From contig JAJDBO010000386.1 of assembly GCA_029261305.1 (NCBI GenBank), forward strand, positions 1-47,520: DNA of 47,520 bases, given 5' to 3'. The stretch comes from Nitrospirales bacterium. Lineage in GTDB: Bacteria > Nitrospirota > Nitrospiria > Nitrospirales > UBA8639. Each line of letters opens with the position of its first letter. The first letter of the stretch is position 1. The notes beneath the pieces are model-generated. The model saw nothing but the letters and a program-made list of their open reading frames with translations, had not been told where the DNA came from and did not search any database. The translations under genes were made by a program, and so were the position numbers. Positions 17,591 to 25,588 of this stretch are shown piece by piece.

Positions 17591-19054
17591 CTAATTCAAT
17601 CTAAAGCCAGATGGTGGGGTCGGGGGTTCATTAACTTCTCCACCTGGGCTTTGTTTACATTCTGAAGGAATAGTCCCAAACATGCTTTCTATAATATCGG
17701 TCACGTAGAATGGAGTTTTTCCGGCCTGTTGAAGCGCGTCATGAATTCGTTGATCCATTGGCCATGGCCATAAAGAGTCTTGAGTCAGCACGCCATCCAC
17801 ATAACGTTTGCAAATGGTCGCCCCAACATTTCCAGAGTTAACAAAAAGGTTTTCACCTGGAGAATAGAGGGAGCTCACACTGGGACTAGAAATGAGGTTG
17901 GTGGTTTCCCAGTGAGAAGTAATATATGGCCCTGCCCCTCCAATACTTGTTAAATTAGTGATACTGAGTTGAGGATTTGTACAGAGAATGCTTCCAGAAT
18001 CTGCTTTCCAACAATCATCCAAAAAAACGGACCTTTTGGAAGCATATTGACCTTGGGGGAAATATGCCACGAGATCCTTGATTTGAATATCATCTAGCTT
18101 TCTGATGAATAACTGTTGGGGTGGATGAAAAGTTCCCTCTCCCGTAACGTGCATAATATTCCCAAAGAGCTTAAGCCGCGATTTGCGATCCTCAAAATCG
18201 ATTCTGTCGGTAGAAATGATACCAAAAGGCTGATTCGGAGTCTTGGTCATTTCCTCACCAGTCCAAGTTGCAATGGCATTTTCAATCATAGTGCCGTACC
18301 CATTATAAACTGGAGCAAAACTTTGTTTCGGACCAGTAATGGTTGATCCCTCCCAACGGCCCCATGCGCGACGAATGATAGCATCTGTTGTCTTGAAAGT
18401 TTCGAAAATTTTTCGCCCCGTGCCAAAGCCAGCAACATCTTCAAACAGAGGATATTTGCTATATGGCGCCCCAAACACATGGGTATTCCCATCTATACTG
18501 GCATTCCACCCCACAACCCTACGCACAATATTATGGTCAGATCGAGAAAGTTTAAGAACATACCCACTACTGTCATGCGCATTAAACCCCTCAAGAACAA
18601 ACCAGTTGTTATATTTTAGCTTAACTGGCTCTCGAGCACCTTCTCCATTAAGCGTAGCTTTGCCATCATTAAACGCCCGCACGGTAATGGGGTTGCCCTG
18701 CACACCACTTAAATTTTCTGGAGGAGCAATCATGGAGCTTCCGCCAGTATAGATACCATCCAAAAGACAAAGTGTCTTCCCAGGCCCAGCCACTGACCAG
18801 AAATCAGCAATTTTGAAGGGAGTGGTTTCAGTCAAACCATTACCTAATCTCGATGGGGAAGCATAATAATCGCAAGGAGCAAGAGCAAAAGTTATATTAG
18901 GGGTTCCAAAGGCTATTAAAATCAAAGCGCAAAAATATATTCCTTTCATGCCAATTTGACATTGCTTAAATTCGTGCGAATAGTGCAAACACCTGGGGCA
19001 AAATTCATGACAATATTTTTTGGCCCAAGTCCGACCTTTTTTACATCCCAACAT
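17591..19054 (-). CDS. Secreted right-handed beta-helix protein (polysaccharide lyase-like)
   Basis: This is a 487-residue exported protein. After the hydrophobic segment at 38-56 (GIYFCALILIAFGTPNITFA) the mature part begins with CDYYASPSRLGNG, then PGKTLCLLDGIYTGG and PITVRAFNDGKATLNGEG, then FVLEGFNAHDSSGYVLKL. This is the usual pattern of chondroitinase-B/alginate-lyase-like parallel beta-helix proteins. It probably acts on the polymer made here, as a periplasmic lyase or processing enzyme. The start is odd: ATG 19054 has GGAGG nine bases upstream, but gives a 35-residue Cys- and Lys-rich lead (CHEFCPRC) before the signal peptide; ATG 18949 would give a normal signal peptide but lacks a good site. 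No catalytic residue could be fixed. Confidence 0.75.
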   Translation of the reverse strand: MLGCKKGRTWAKKYCHEFCPRCLHYSHEFKQCQIGMKGIYFCALILIAFGTPNITFALAPCDYYASPSRLGNGLTETTPFKIADFWSVAGPGKTLCLLDGIYTGGSSMIAPPENLSGVQGNPITVRAFNDGKATLNGEGAREPVKLKYNNWFVLEGFNAHDSSGYVLKLSRSDHNIVRRVVGWNASIDGNTHVFGAPYSKYPLFEDVAGFGTGRKIFETFKTTDAIIRRAWGRWEGSTITGPKQSFAPVYNGYGTMIENAIATWTGEEMTKTPNQPFGIISTDRIDFEDRKSRLKLFGNIMHVTGEGTFHPPQQLFIRKLDDIQIKDLVAYFPQGQYASKRSVFLDDCWKADSGSILCTNPQLSITNLTSIGGAGPYITSHWETTNLISSPSVSSLYSPGENLFVNSGNVGATICKRYVDGVLTQDSLWPWPMDQRIHDALQQAGKTPFYVTDIIESMFGTIPSECKQSPGGEVNEPPTPPSGFRLN

Positions 19055-19259
19055 TGCTCTTATCCTCCACGAAAGCGTTTAGCCGTCTCACAATTTACGT
19101 TTACAATAATGAGAGTTAACCTCTAAATAGTCCCAAAGATGCGCAACACATTATTCTATCGGCTCTCTGCCCCCAACCTTGAAATTATAAGTATTGAGGA
19201 AAAGCTACCCCTTTGTCGGCGACGAAAACTATAGACTAAGGAACATTTAAAAGGTCGGC

Positions 19260-20390
19260 CTAATTCTTCCGAATATATTCATAGAACGTTATCAATTCAG
19301 TGACTTGGCAATCGTTGTTCCATTTTTCTTGAACCTGTTGTTGTCCCTGTCGTCCCATTCCAGCACCCTGATCAGGGCGGTCAAGCAACTGTTGAATGGC
19401 CTGAGCAAGATCAGATGCACTCGTAGCCTGAAACAATATTCCATTCTCACCATGGCCCACAAATCCCTTTATGGGAGGTAAATCACTGGAAATGACCGGC
19501 AAACCACAGGCCCAATATTCAAACAGTTTTGAAGGAATGTTTTTGAGAAATTTGGCAATAGGTTGAAGAGTGACTAAACCAATCCTGCCACTTCTTATCC
19601 ATTCTGGCACCTGAGACGAAGGAATACGACCAACGTACTCAATTTGTTTTTCGAGACCACGCTGACAAATACCTTCATGGACGGTTGCCCAACCTGCTTG
19701 GCCATCAGTATATCCGGCCAATCGAACTGTCGGATGAACACCTTGCTGACCTAATAACGATAGGGCATCCAGTAATACAAAAGTTCCTGCGCGCTCACTG
19801 ATTCCACCTACATACACAAGGTCAGCCTGAACCTCTGAAGGCGCATTACTAGAAGACGTAAACATTGACAATTCAGGGAAATTATAAAAGACGAGTGTTT
19901 TCTTTCTAGCCACTCGCAAAAAATCTTTTTGCACAGAAGGGTCAGCGGTCACAATGCCATCGAGAAACATTCCTGCGACTGCATTTACGACAGACGCTGT
20001 CCCCGCGACTATCGGCCTGATAAAAGAAGGAATCCAATGCTTGACCTTCATCATGGCCGGATAATCTTCATGTACATCATAAACGACGGCAGCTGAAGGC
20101 TTTAACAGTTTGAGTACAAGCCCTACCGGAATGAGTTCAGGATCGTGAAAGTGGTAAATATCCGCTCGCTCATGAAGGGCTGCTCGGAGTGCCCGAAACA
20201 TACGGAGTAACCGCCAAGACGTAGCACCCACATATCCATTCCACGAAGAGGCTTTTACAAGAGCATCATCAAAACTCTCTGGTGCTATCAGCACTACAGA
20301 ATGGCCTCTTTCTGCTAAACTCCGCACCATACGGTAAAAAATCCTCGTATCTTTTGCAGGATGCACGGTCGTCAAATGACAAATTCGCAT
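19260..20390 (-). CDS. Family 4 glycosyltransferase
   Basis: This is a 376-residue GT-B fold enzyme of family GT4. The N-domain starts MRICHLTTVHPAKDTRIFYR and has YHFHDPELIPVG, which is typical of a subgroup found in EPS clusters. The C-domain has DLVYVGGISERAGTF and the donor site SKLFEYWACGLPVISSDL, in which the conserved Glu of the family contacts the nucleotide sugar. No signal peptide or membrane segment is present, so it works in the cytosol on a lipid-linked acceptor. GTG at 20402 and ATG at 20390 are both possible starts; the protein sequence fits the ATG. It lies about 160 bases after the CapK gene on the same strand. Confidence 0.88.
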   Translation of the reverse strand: MRICHLTTVHPAKDTRIFYRMVRSLAERGHSVVLIAPESFDDALVKASSWNGYVGATSWRLLRMFRALRAALHERADIYHFHDPELIPVGLVLKLLKPSAAVVYDVHEDYPAMMKVKHWIPSFIRPIVAGTASVVNAVAGMFLDGIVTADPSVQKDFLRVARKKTLVFYNFPELSMFTSSSNAPSEVQADLVYVGGISERAGTFVLLDALSLLGQQGVHPTVRLAGYTDGQAGWATVHEGICQRGLEKQIEYVGRIPSSQVPEWIRSGRIGLVTLQPIAKFLKNIPSKLFEYWACGLPVISSDLPPIKGFVGHGENGILFQATSASDLAQAIQQLLDRPDQGAGMGRQGQQQVQEKWNNDCQVTELITFYEYIRKN

Positions 20391-20548
20391 TAGAAAACTC
20401 ACAATCGGAAGGAATAAATTACAAAAATTAAATAGGTAAGACTAACGAGCGATTCGCACTATTCAGTCTTGCCAATTGAGCGTTGCTAAGGATGCTCCCA
20501 ACTTGCATCCAAGTGGTTAAAACTTTTAAGCCACCCCCCCTAGAACAT

Positions 20549-21979
20549 TTAAGGAAATGTGGAAAACAAGGGCTGGTAGACATCACGGAGAATAGGTTGT
20601 TCATCAAGGCGAACGACGAGCCGGGTTTTCCCACGAAGAGTTTTGGGAATCTCGGGAACTTCCATCAGTTCAAGGTCAAAGGACCCAATACGCGAGAGAA
20701 TATCTTCCACTACTGTAGCTCCATGCGAGGCCTGATACCCATCAGATGGTCGGACTAAGAGAAATCCGTGACCAGGACGGTCTTGTACGATTTGTAAGGA
20801 ATGAATGGTTGGGCTCCGCTTCATCGCCGTCGATAGGCGACCAATCTTGCGACCATCTGCAGTCAAAAGGAAATCATCTACACGGCCTTCAAGTTTCGTC
20901 AGTGTGCGATTTTGATTCCCACATGGACAGGACTGGACATCACTCCATGCGGCATAATCCCCAGTCTTATACCGGATAAATGGCATGGCATCATTAAGAA
21001 GACTCGTCGAAATAATCTCACCAACTTCTCCTGGGACACATGGCGATCCATCTTCGCGTAAAATCTCAACGATACCCACCGTTGGAATGAGATGCTTTTC
21101 CCCATAGGAACATTCCATGGCCATACACACAAACTCGCATTGCCCATAGTGGTCATAACAGGGACATTGAAAAAACTCTTCGATGACCATCCTCATACCA
21201 GGAAGTAAGGTATCTCCACTGACGATAACGGCACGAAGAGGGAGTGGTGGCAAGTTATTTTTTAAGGCACTTTCCGCAAGTGCTGCAATCGCTGAACCAT
21301 ATCCGGTGAGCCATTGAGAACCATGGGAACGAATGGCTTCAATATAGTGAGGAACAGTATTTTCTGACACATGGTAACTCGAAAGATACAGTTGCTGCCA
21401 ATGACTATTAAATCGCCAATATGGCGGCTTATTTGTACTTCCGGGAATAATAGGCCGGCCTCCCATCATAGCCCTCGGCATCTCACGAGTCACTCCCGCA
21501 ACATTACGAGCCATAACCTCATAGGCTGCCCAATACTGTGGCAACATGGCCGGAGACTTAAAAATGCGCAACGCCGTTCCGGAGGTACCACTCGTACTAT
21601 CGACGAGCAGCGCCTTTCGATTGGAATTTTCCGCAATAAAATTTTCCGAGTGTTGTCGAATGACATGTTTGTCTAATAGCGGAAAGAGCGAGAGCTGCTC
21701 CGAAGATTGGACTGACTTCCACGGGATCGTTTTCCAACTAGATCGATAGTACGGCACTTGTGTTGCCGCGATTTCCATTATTCGCCTGAGCTCCTGGTAT
21801 TGCCAGGCTTCGATGTCCGCTCTGGACCAATTTTGCATCTGCCTATATTGATCAATCGATTCGTCATAGCCAGGACCGTAATACGCCCGGTCGAGTTTCC
21901 TGGCGTAAAAAGCCAACCCCACCTCTTGGAGAAAAATTGGCAACCGCCAGTAGAGTTCCATTTTCCAATCATCATTCAT
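20549..21979 (-). CDS. CapK/PaaK-family adenylate-forming enzyme
   Basis: This is a 476-residue relative of phenylacetate-CoA ligase found widely in capsule and EPS clusters. The P-loop-like nucleotide motif is STSGTSGTALRIF. It is followed by LTGYGSAIAAL, YGQCEFVCMA and the adenylate-binding RYKTGDYAAW, with a C-terminal lysine region TLRGKTRLVVR. A Cys-rich loop (SCPCGNQN) is characteristic of the family and may bind metal. It should activate a carboxylic acid as an acyl-adenylate, but the acid and its acceptor in these clusters are not established. It is flanked by a ChbG-like deacetylase upstream and a GT4 downstream, a grouping that suggests sugar N-deacetylation and re-acylation. Confidence 0.87.
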   Translation of the reverse strand: MNDDWKMELYWRLPIFLQEVGLAFYARKLDRAYYGPGYDESIDQYRQMQNWSRADIEAWQYQELRRIMEIAATQVPYYRSSWKTIPWKSVQSSEQLSLFPLLDKHVIRQHSENFIAENSNRKALLVDSTSGTSGTALRIFKSPAMLPQYWAAYEVMARNVAGVTREMPRAMMGGRPIIPGSTNKPPYWRFNSHWQQLYLSSYHVSENTVPHYIEAIRSHGSQWLTGYGSAIAALAESALKNNLPPLPLRAVIVSGDTLLPGMRMVIEEFFQCPCYDHYGQCEFVCMAMECSYGEKHLIPTVGIVEILREDGSPCVPGEVGEIISTSLLNDAMPFIRYKTGDYAAWSDVQSCPCGNQNRTLTKLEGRVDDFLLTADGRKIGRLSTAMKRSPTIHSLQIVQDRPGHGFLLVRPSDGYQASHGATVVEDILSRIGSFDLELMEVPEIPKTLRGKTRLVVRLDEQPILRDVYQPLFSTFP

Positions 21980-22073
21980 AAGTGTGTTTTTTCAAAAGTA
22001 GGTGTACAGCCCAGCTTACTTTAGATATTGGGCTGTGAAAGTGAAGTTATTCGGACGAGTATTAGGTAGTGCT

Positions 22074-22967
22074 TCAATTCCCGTTGGCGAGGGCAGGAGC
22101 ATATTGAGATCCATGTAGAGCCTCAAATCCCACAAGCTGGACTCCTAATTGCCTCAATCGTTTCCGGACGTCTGGGTTGGCATACAACTGATACTGTTGG
22201 ACACGTCGCTCCGCATGTCGACGAAACACCCGTGCATCAACTTCCGTAGCTGGATGAATGACCAACTCCAAGGCCTTAGGATACTTCAACCAAGGTACCC
22301 GTTGTACCGTGGCTTCTAATGAGGTCAACTTAGAATCAGTATCTGGTACATACAATATCCCATCAGGCATCATCGCTCCGCGCGACTCTGCCTTACCTAC
22401 CCACCAACCAATACCAAACCCCTTGAGCCAATGAAGAGGATTTCGAAGATGGTATTGAGCTGGAGATTCATGTAACGGCAATGTGATACGGCGATGGGAA
22501 CGCGTGGCAGCAATCCCCAAGTTTAGGCCTATTTCAACACAAGTATCATATAATGTAGGAAATACGTGAAAGTTCTGATGGGTATTCCAGAAATCAGGGT
22601 GACCAATGGCCTCACAACACCGTTCATACTGCGCGGTAAGTTCTGCCTCTAACTCAGTTTTTGAAATTCGACCCAACAGCCACAATCGCTTAAACAGTGC
22701 AGGAACATGAAACTCTCCATTTCGCCCAATTAAGGTAGGCACCATCTGCGGGGGCAACACCGGGCATCCTTGAGTCACAGTCCAATGAATTCCTAGCGAA
22801 GAATCAGGAAATTTTTGTCGTAAACGTACAGCCGTGCCAAAAGCCGGCATATTGGTCATGACACATGTGGCGGTAACCACTCCATGTGACATACAGGCTT
22901 CAATAGCATCATTAACAACCTTACACATACCATAGTCATCAGCGGTAATAATTAGCCGGTGTTTCAT
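22074..22967 (-). CDS. ChbG/HpnK-family (YdjC) carbohydrate deacetylase
   Basis: This is a 297-residue metal-dependent deacetylase. The signature RLIITADDYGMC near the N-terminus supplies the general base and metal-binding Asp. LGIHWTVTQG, WNTHQNFHVFPTL and LELVIHPAT supply the conserved histidines. Family members remove acetyl groups from N-acetylated sugars such as chitooligosaccharides or lipid-linked GlcNAc. The start is set at ATG 22967: AAGGA lies ten bases upstream, and the fold begins directly after it; the frame is open to 23024. It is followed by the CapK enzyme after about 90 bases and preceded by a GT4 gene, so it probably edits a sugar of this polymer or its lipid intermediate. 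Confidence 0.88.
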   Translation of the reverse strand: MKHRLIITADDYGMCKVVNDAIEACMSHGVVTATCVMTNMPAFGTAVRLRQKFPDSSLGIHWTVTQGCPVLPPQMVPTLIGRNGEFHVPALFKRLWLLGRISKTELEAELTAQYERCCEAIGHPDFWNTHQNFHVFPTLYDTCVEIGLNLGIAATRSHRRITLPLHESPAQYHLRNPLHWLKGFGIGWWVGKAESRGAMMPDGILYVPDTDSKLTSLEATVQRVPWLKYPKALELVIHPATEVDARVFRRHAERRVQQYQLYANPDVRKRLRQLGVQLVGFEALHGSQYAPALANGN

Positions 22968-23093
22968 TTTATGCATTTCCTTCGAAGATGTTTGCGAATT
23001 ATCTAGGTGGAACAAAAACCACATTCAAAGTTACTGTAAATATGGACACAAGGCTATTGAAGATTAAGCCTTTCCCCATTTCCGAATGGCTAG

Positions 23094-24386
23094 TTATCCA
23101 TTCGAAGAGAACAAGGGAACAAAAAGTGGTTCTTCTCGATCCTTATCACGGTGGGGCGTAAGTTGTGAAAGATGATAGAGGGCTCGATTCATATTGTTCT
23201 TAGCAAGGTACTTTTTCGTTACCTGTTCCCGCCCCAAAATACCAATCTTTTGGCGCTCGGATTTATTCCCTGCTAAGCGGATAAGAGTGTCCGTAAACAT
23301 TTTTGTATTGAACGGCTCCACACATGCGACCGAGTTTGAACCAGCATCAATCTCACGGACCGAAGAAATTCCGAATGCCACAGCAGGGACTTCCATCATC
23401 ATGGCTTCCAGTAAGCTGTTTGGCATTCCCTCCGTATGGTGACTTGGAAAAGCGAAAATATCAGCCGCACATAGATATTGCCACACTTCATCAGGATGGC
23501 ATCCTGGCAAAAAATGGAACTTTTCCCGGAGGGCCCCATTCTGTTTCAAGTGATTCCGGACTTCTTGTCCATCATCAAATCCCTCCTGCCCACCTATCCA
23601 TACAAAATGCAGAGGAGTTTTGAGAGAACCTGTTGTTTCAGCAATGTGAAGTAATTCAAATATTCCTTTTGCTCGAGCCGCACGACTAATATTCATGACC
23701 ACAATGTCTTCATCCCCAAAGCCCCACGAAGTTCGCAGCTGCTCTCGCATGCGAGGCCTATCCAGAAGAGGTGGATCACCAATTCCTCTGGCTAATTGAA
23801 AGTGCTTTTTGGGATCAAGGGCTTCAGGTTTTTCACCCAAAATGGTTGCAGCGGCACAAAGAAGTTCTTGGCTTTGATAAAAGACCAAATCCAGATTTCT
23901 TAAAGCTTTCTGGATTATACGTTCCCTCATCGTTCCGGGAGGTTGAGCCAAATCTGCACCTGTTCCCCACCCGCAGGCTGGTATTCCTAAGTCTCTTCCT
24001 ATTCGCCAGGCAAGACTTCCGGCACCATATAAGTCAAATGATAAAATCGCATCAAACCCGACTTTTTCATGTCTTTTTCGAATAGTCTTTCGAGTTCCCA
24101 AATAACAAGACATTTCACGAGTTAAAGCCCCTCCGATTTTAGGGAAGGTAAAATACACCGGTCGAAAAATAGGGACCCCATTCCTCAACTCAAAAGGAGG
24201 GATATTCGCATAGGTTCGCCAGCGATGGGAAAATTTTGAAAAAAGTTTTGGAGTGTATGGTCGTGGAACTACTACTTCTACACATTCGCAGAAGCTCTTC
24301 AGTATTTGTACAGTCCGTTCATTGAACGCCCCCGAATAAGGATGACTCTCATGTGGATAGTAAGGAACAATGACTAACAGTTTCAT
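23094..24386 (-). CDS. Family 4 glycosyltransferase
   Basis: This is a 430-residue GT4 enzyme. The N-domain opens with MKLLVIVPYYPHESHPYSGA, typical for this family. The C-domain has VMNISRAARAKGIFELL (phosphate-binding loop region), LPGCHPDEVWQYLCAADIFAF, and the donor-site motif HTEGMPNSLLEAMMMEVPAV with both conserved Glu residues. It is cytosolic. The ATG at 24386 is supported by a duplicated 5' end: the fragment at 25435-25557 conserves the same ATG and upstream context. In the gap before it lies a relic of asnB, showing that this gene once followed an asnB copy directly. Confidence 0.9.
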   Translation of the reverse strand: MKLLVIVPYYPHESHPYSGAFNERTVQILKSFCECVEVVVPRPYTPKLFSKFSHRWRTYANIPPFELRNGVPIFRPVYFTFPKIGGALTREMSCYLGTRKTIRKRHEKVGFDAILSFDLYGAGSLAWRIGRDLGIPACGWGTGADLAQPPGTMRERIIQKALRNLDLVFYQSQELLCAAATILGEKPEALDPKKHFQLARGIGDPPLLDRPRMREQLRTSWGFGDEDIVVMNISRAARAKGIFELLHIAETTGSLKTPLHFVWIGGQEGFDDGQEVRNHLKQNGALREKFHFLPGCHPDEVWQYLCAADIFAFPSHHTEGMPNSLLEAMMMEVPAVAFGISSVREIDAGSNSVACVEPFNTKMFTDTLIRLAGNKSERQKIGILGREQVTKKYLAKNNMNRALYHLSQLTPHRDKDREEPLFVPLFSSNG

Positions 24387-24441
24387 TTATATTACTCTTC
24401 TTTTTCCTCTTTATTTAACAATGGAGCCAGGGATGTTCGTT

Positions 24442-24490
24442 TTACTCTTTTGCCAACCAAGCATCAATTTTCAAAACATAGGAATTTGAT
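24442..24490 (-). pseudogene. Relic of the 3' end of a second asnB copy
   Basis: The minus-strand frame reads SNSYVLKIDAWLAKE then TAA, matching the C-terminus SNELWHILVFDSWLAKE of the intact asparagine synthase at 25589-27460. The DNA match is clear over the final dozen codons and then fades. It sits 56 bases upstream of the GT4 start, at the place the intact asnB holds relative to its own GT4 fragment. Confidence 0.7.
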
Positions 24491-25434
24491 CACAGTTTTG
24501 AAATAGAGAAGATTGGCCAAGTTTTTGGAAGAATTTTTGGCTAAACAAATTGGACTGCCGTCCTACAGGTGATTCACCAGTGTGCTTTTTGAGTTCATTT
24601 TCCTGCCGAAAACCCATCACCCATTACAAATACAACAAAGGGGAAACGTAATTGAGCAAAAGTAAGCCATTGTTTCATTTCCAACAATACGCCAACAAAC
24701 GTAACAAGGAAGTAAATCAAAGGAGGACGCCGGGAGACCTTGTTACTTTTTTCTCAGTTAATAATTACATATCAAAGTTTTATTACTCAGGTAAATTTCT
24801 TCAAATTTTTCCAGAAAGTTAAGAAAATACCAAAACCCAGCATTAATTAATTAAAAAAAATGACTGTTTTTTGCTATTAATACCTTCGCTAGCGTGTAAT
24901 TAAAAAGCACAGAGCAAAACAATAGGACTATAAAAGTTTGGTTCCACCCCTCATAAAAGAAAATTGAACCCCATAGTCTCAGGAAAAAATGATTGGAACT
25001 CAACACTCAAATTAAGCTAAACAGAAACGCCAAAATTAAGAAGCATAAGAATGTAAAAGAAGCAAATCGAATCAAGCAGGATGAATGGACGGGGGTGATC
25101 CGAGGCGGGAATAGCAAACTGATTTTTCAGGTCCTTAATGCTGAACTAATCAAACGGTTTGCAACTTTTGACGATCTACCATGCACAAGAATGAGGACAA
25201 ATGATCCCCAATGGCTACCTCTTCTGGGGGCAACCGAAAAAGGTTTGGGACCCGTAACCATAGAAGTTCCGGAGGGCCTGGAGTCATCACGCCCTTCATC
25301 GTACTGGCGTGGTTCTTTGTGCACAAAGGTGGATCCTGGATACCACCCTACCCTGATAATCATTGGAAAAGAGTTTTTACCGGTTAGATGAAGTCAAAGT
25401 TGAAATGATAAGAGGGAGCTGAAGCAAAAAACTT
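24491..25434. other. Gap between asnB relic and GT4 fragment
   Basis: About 940 bases, very AT-rich at 24740-24990. A plus-strand frame at 24993-25391 (132 codons) and a minus frame at 25127-25363 overlap; neither shows a known motif, and both lack a good ribosome binding site. Because the flanks are relics of a tandem asnB-GT4 duplication, this stretch is either decayed remainder of that duplication or unrelated inserted DNA. A short minus frame at about 24470-24620 (with ESPVGRQSNLFSQKFF) is also protein-like but unassigned. Confidence 0.45.
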
Positions 25435-25557
25435 GGACACCTACACTACCACATACTCTCAAAGGTTTTTGAGGATTTGGACAGTTCGTTCATTGAACGC
25501 CCCTGAATAAGGATGGCTCTCATGTGGAGAGTAAGGAACAATGACTAACAGTTTCAT
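25435..25557 (-). pseudogene. 5' fragment of a duplicated GT4 gene
   Basis: The first 31 or so codons are almost the same as those of the GT4 gene at 23094-24386: the same ATG, MKLLVIVPY-PHESHPYSGA, then FNERTVQILK. After that a TGA interrupts the frame, and EYVVV, weakly matching ECVEVVV of the intact gene, is followed by another stop. The upstream bases GAGTAATA-AAATG are also shared. The fragment follows asnB by 31 bases. Confidence 0.9.
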
Positions 25558-25588
25558 TTTTATTACTCTAGGTTTGACTAACCAGTAA

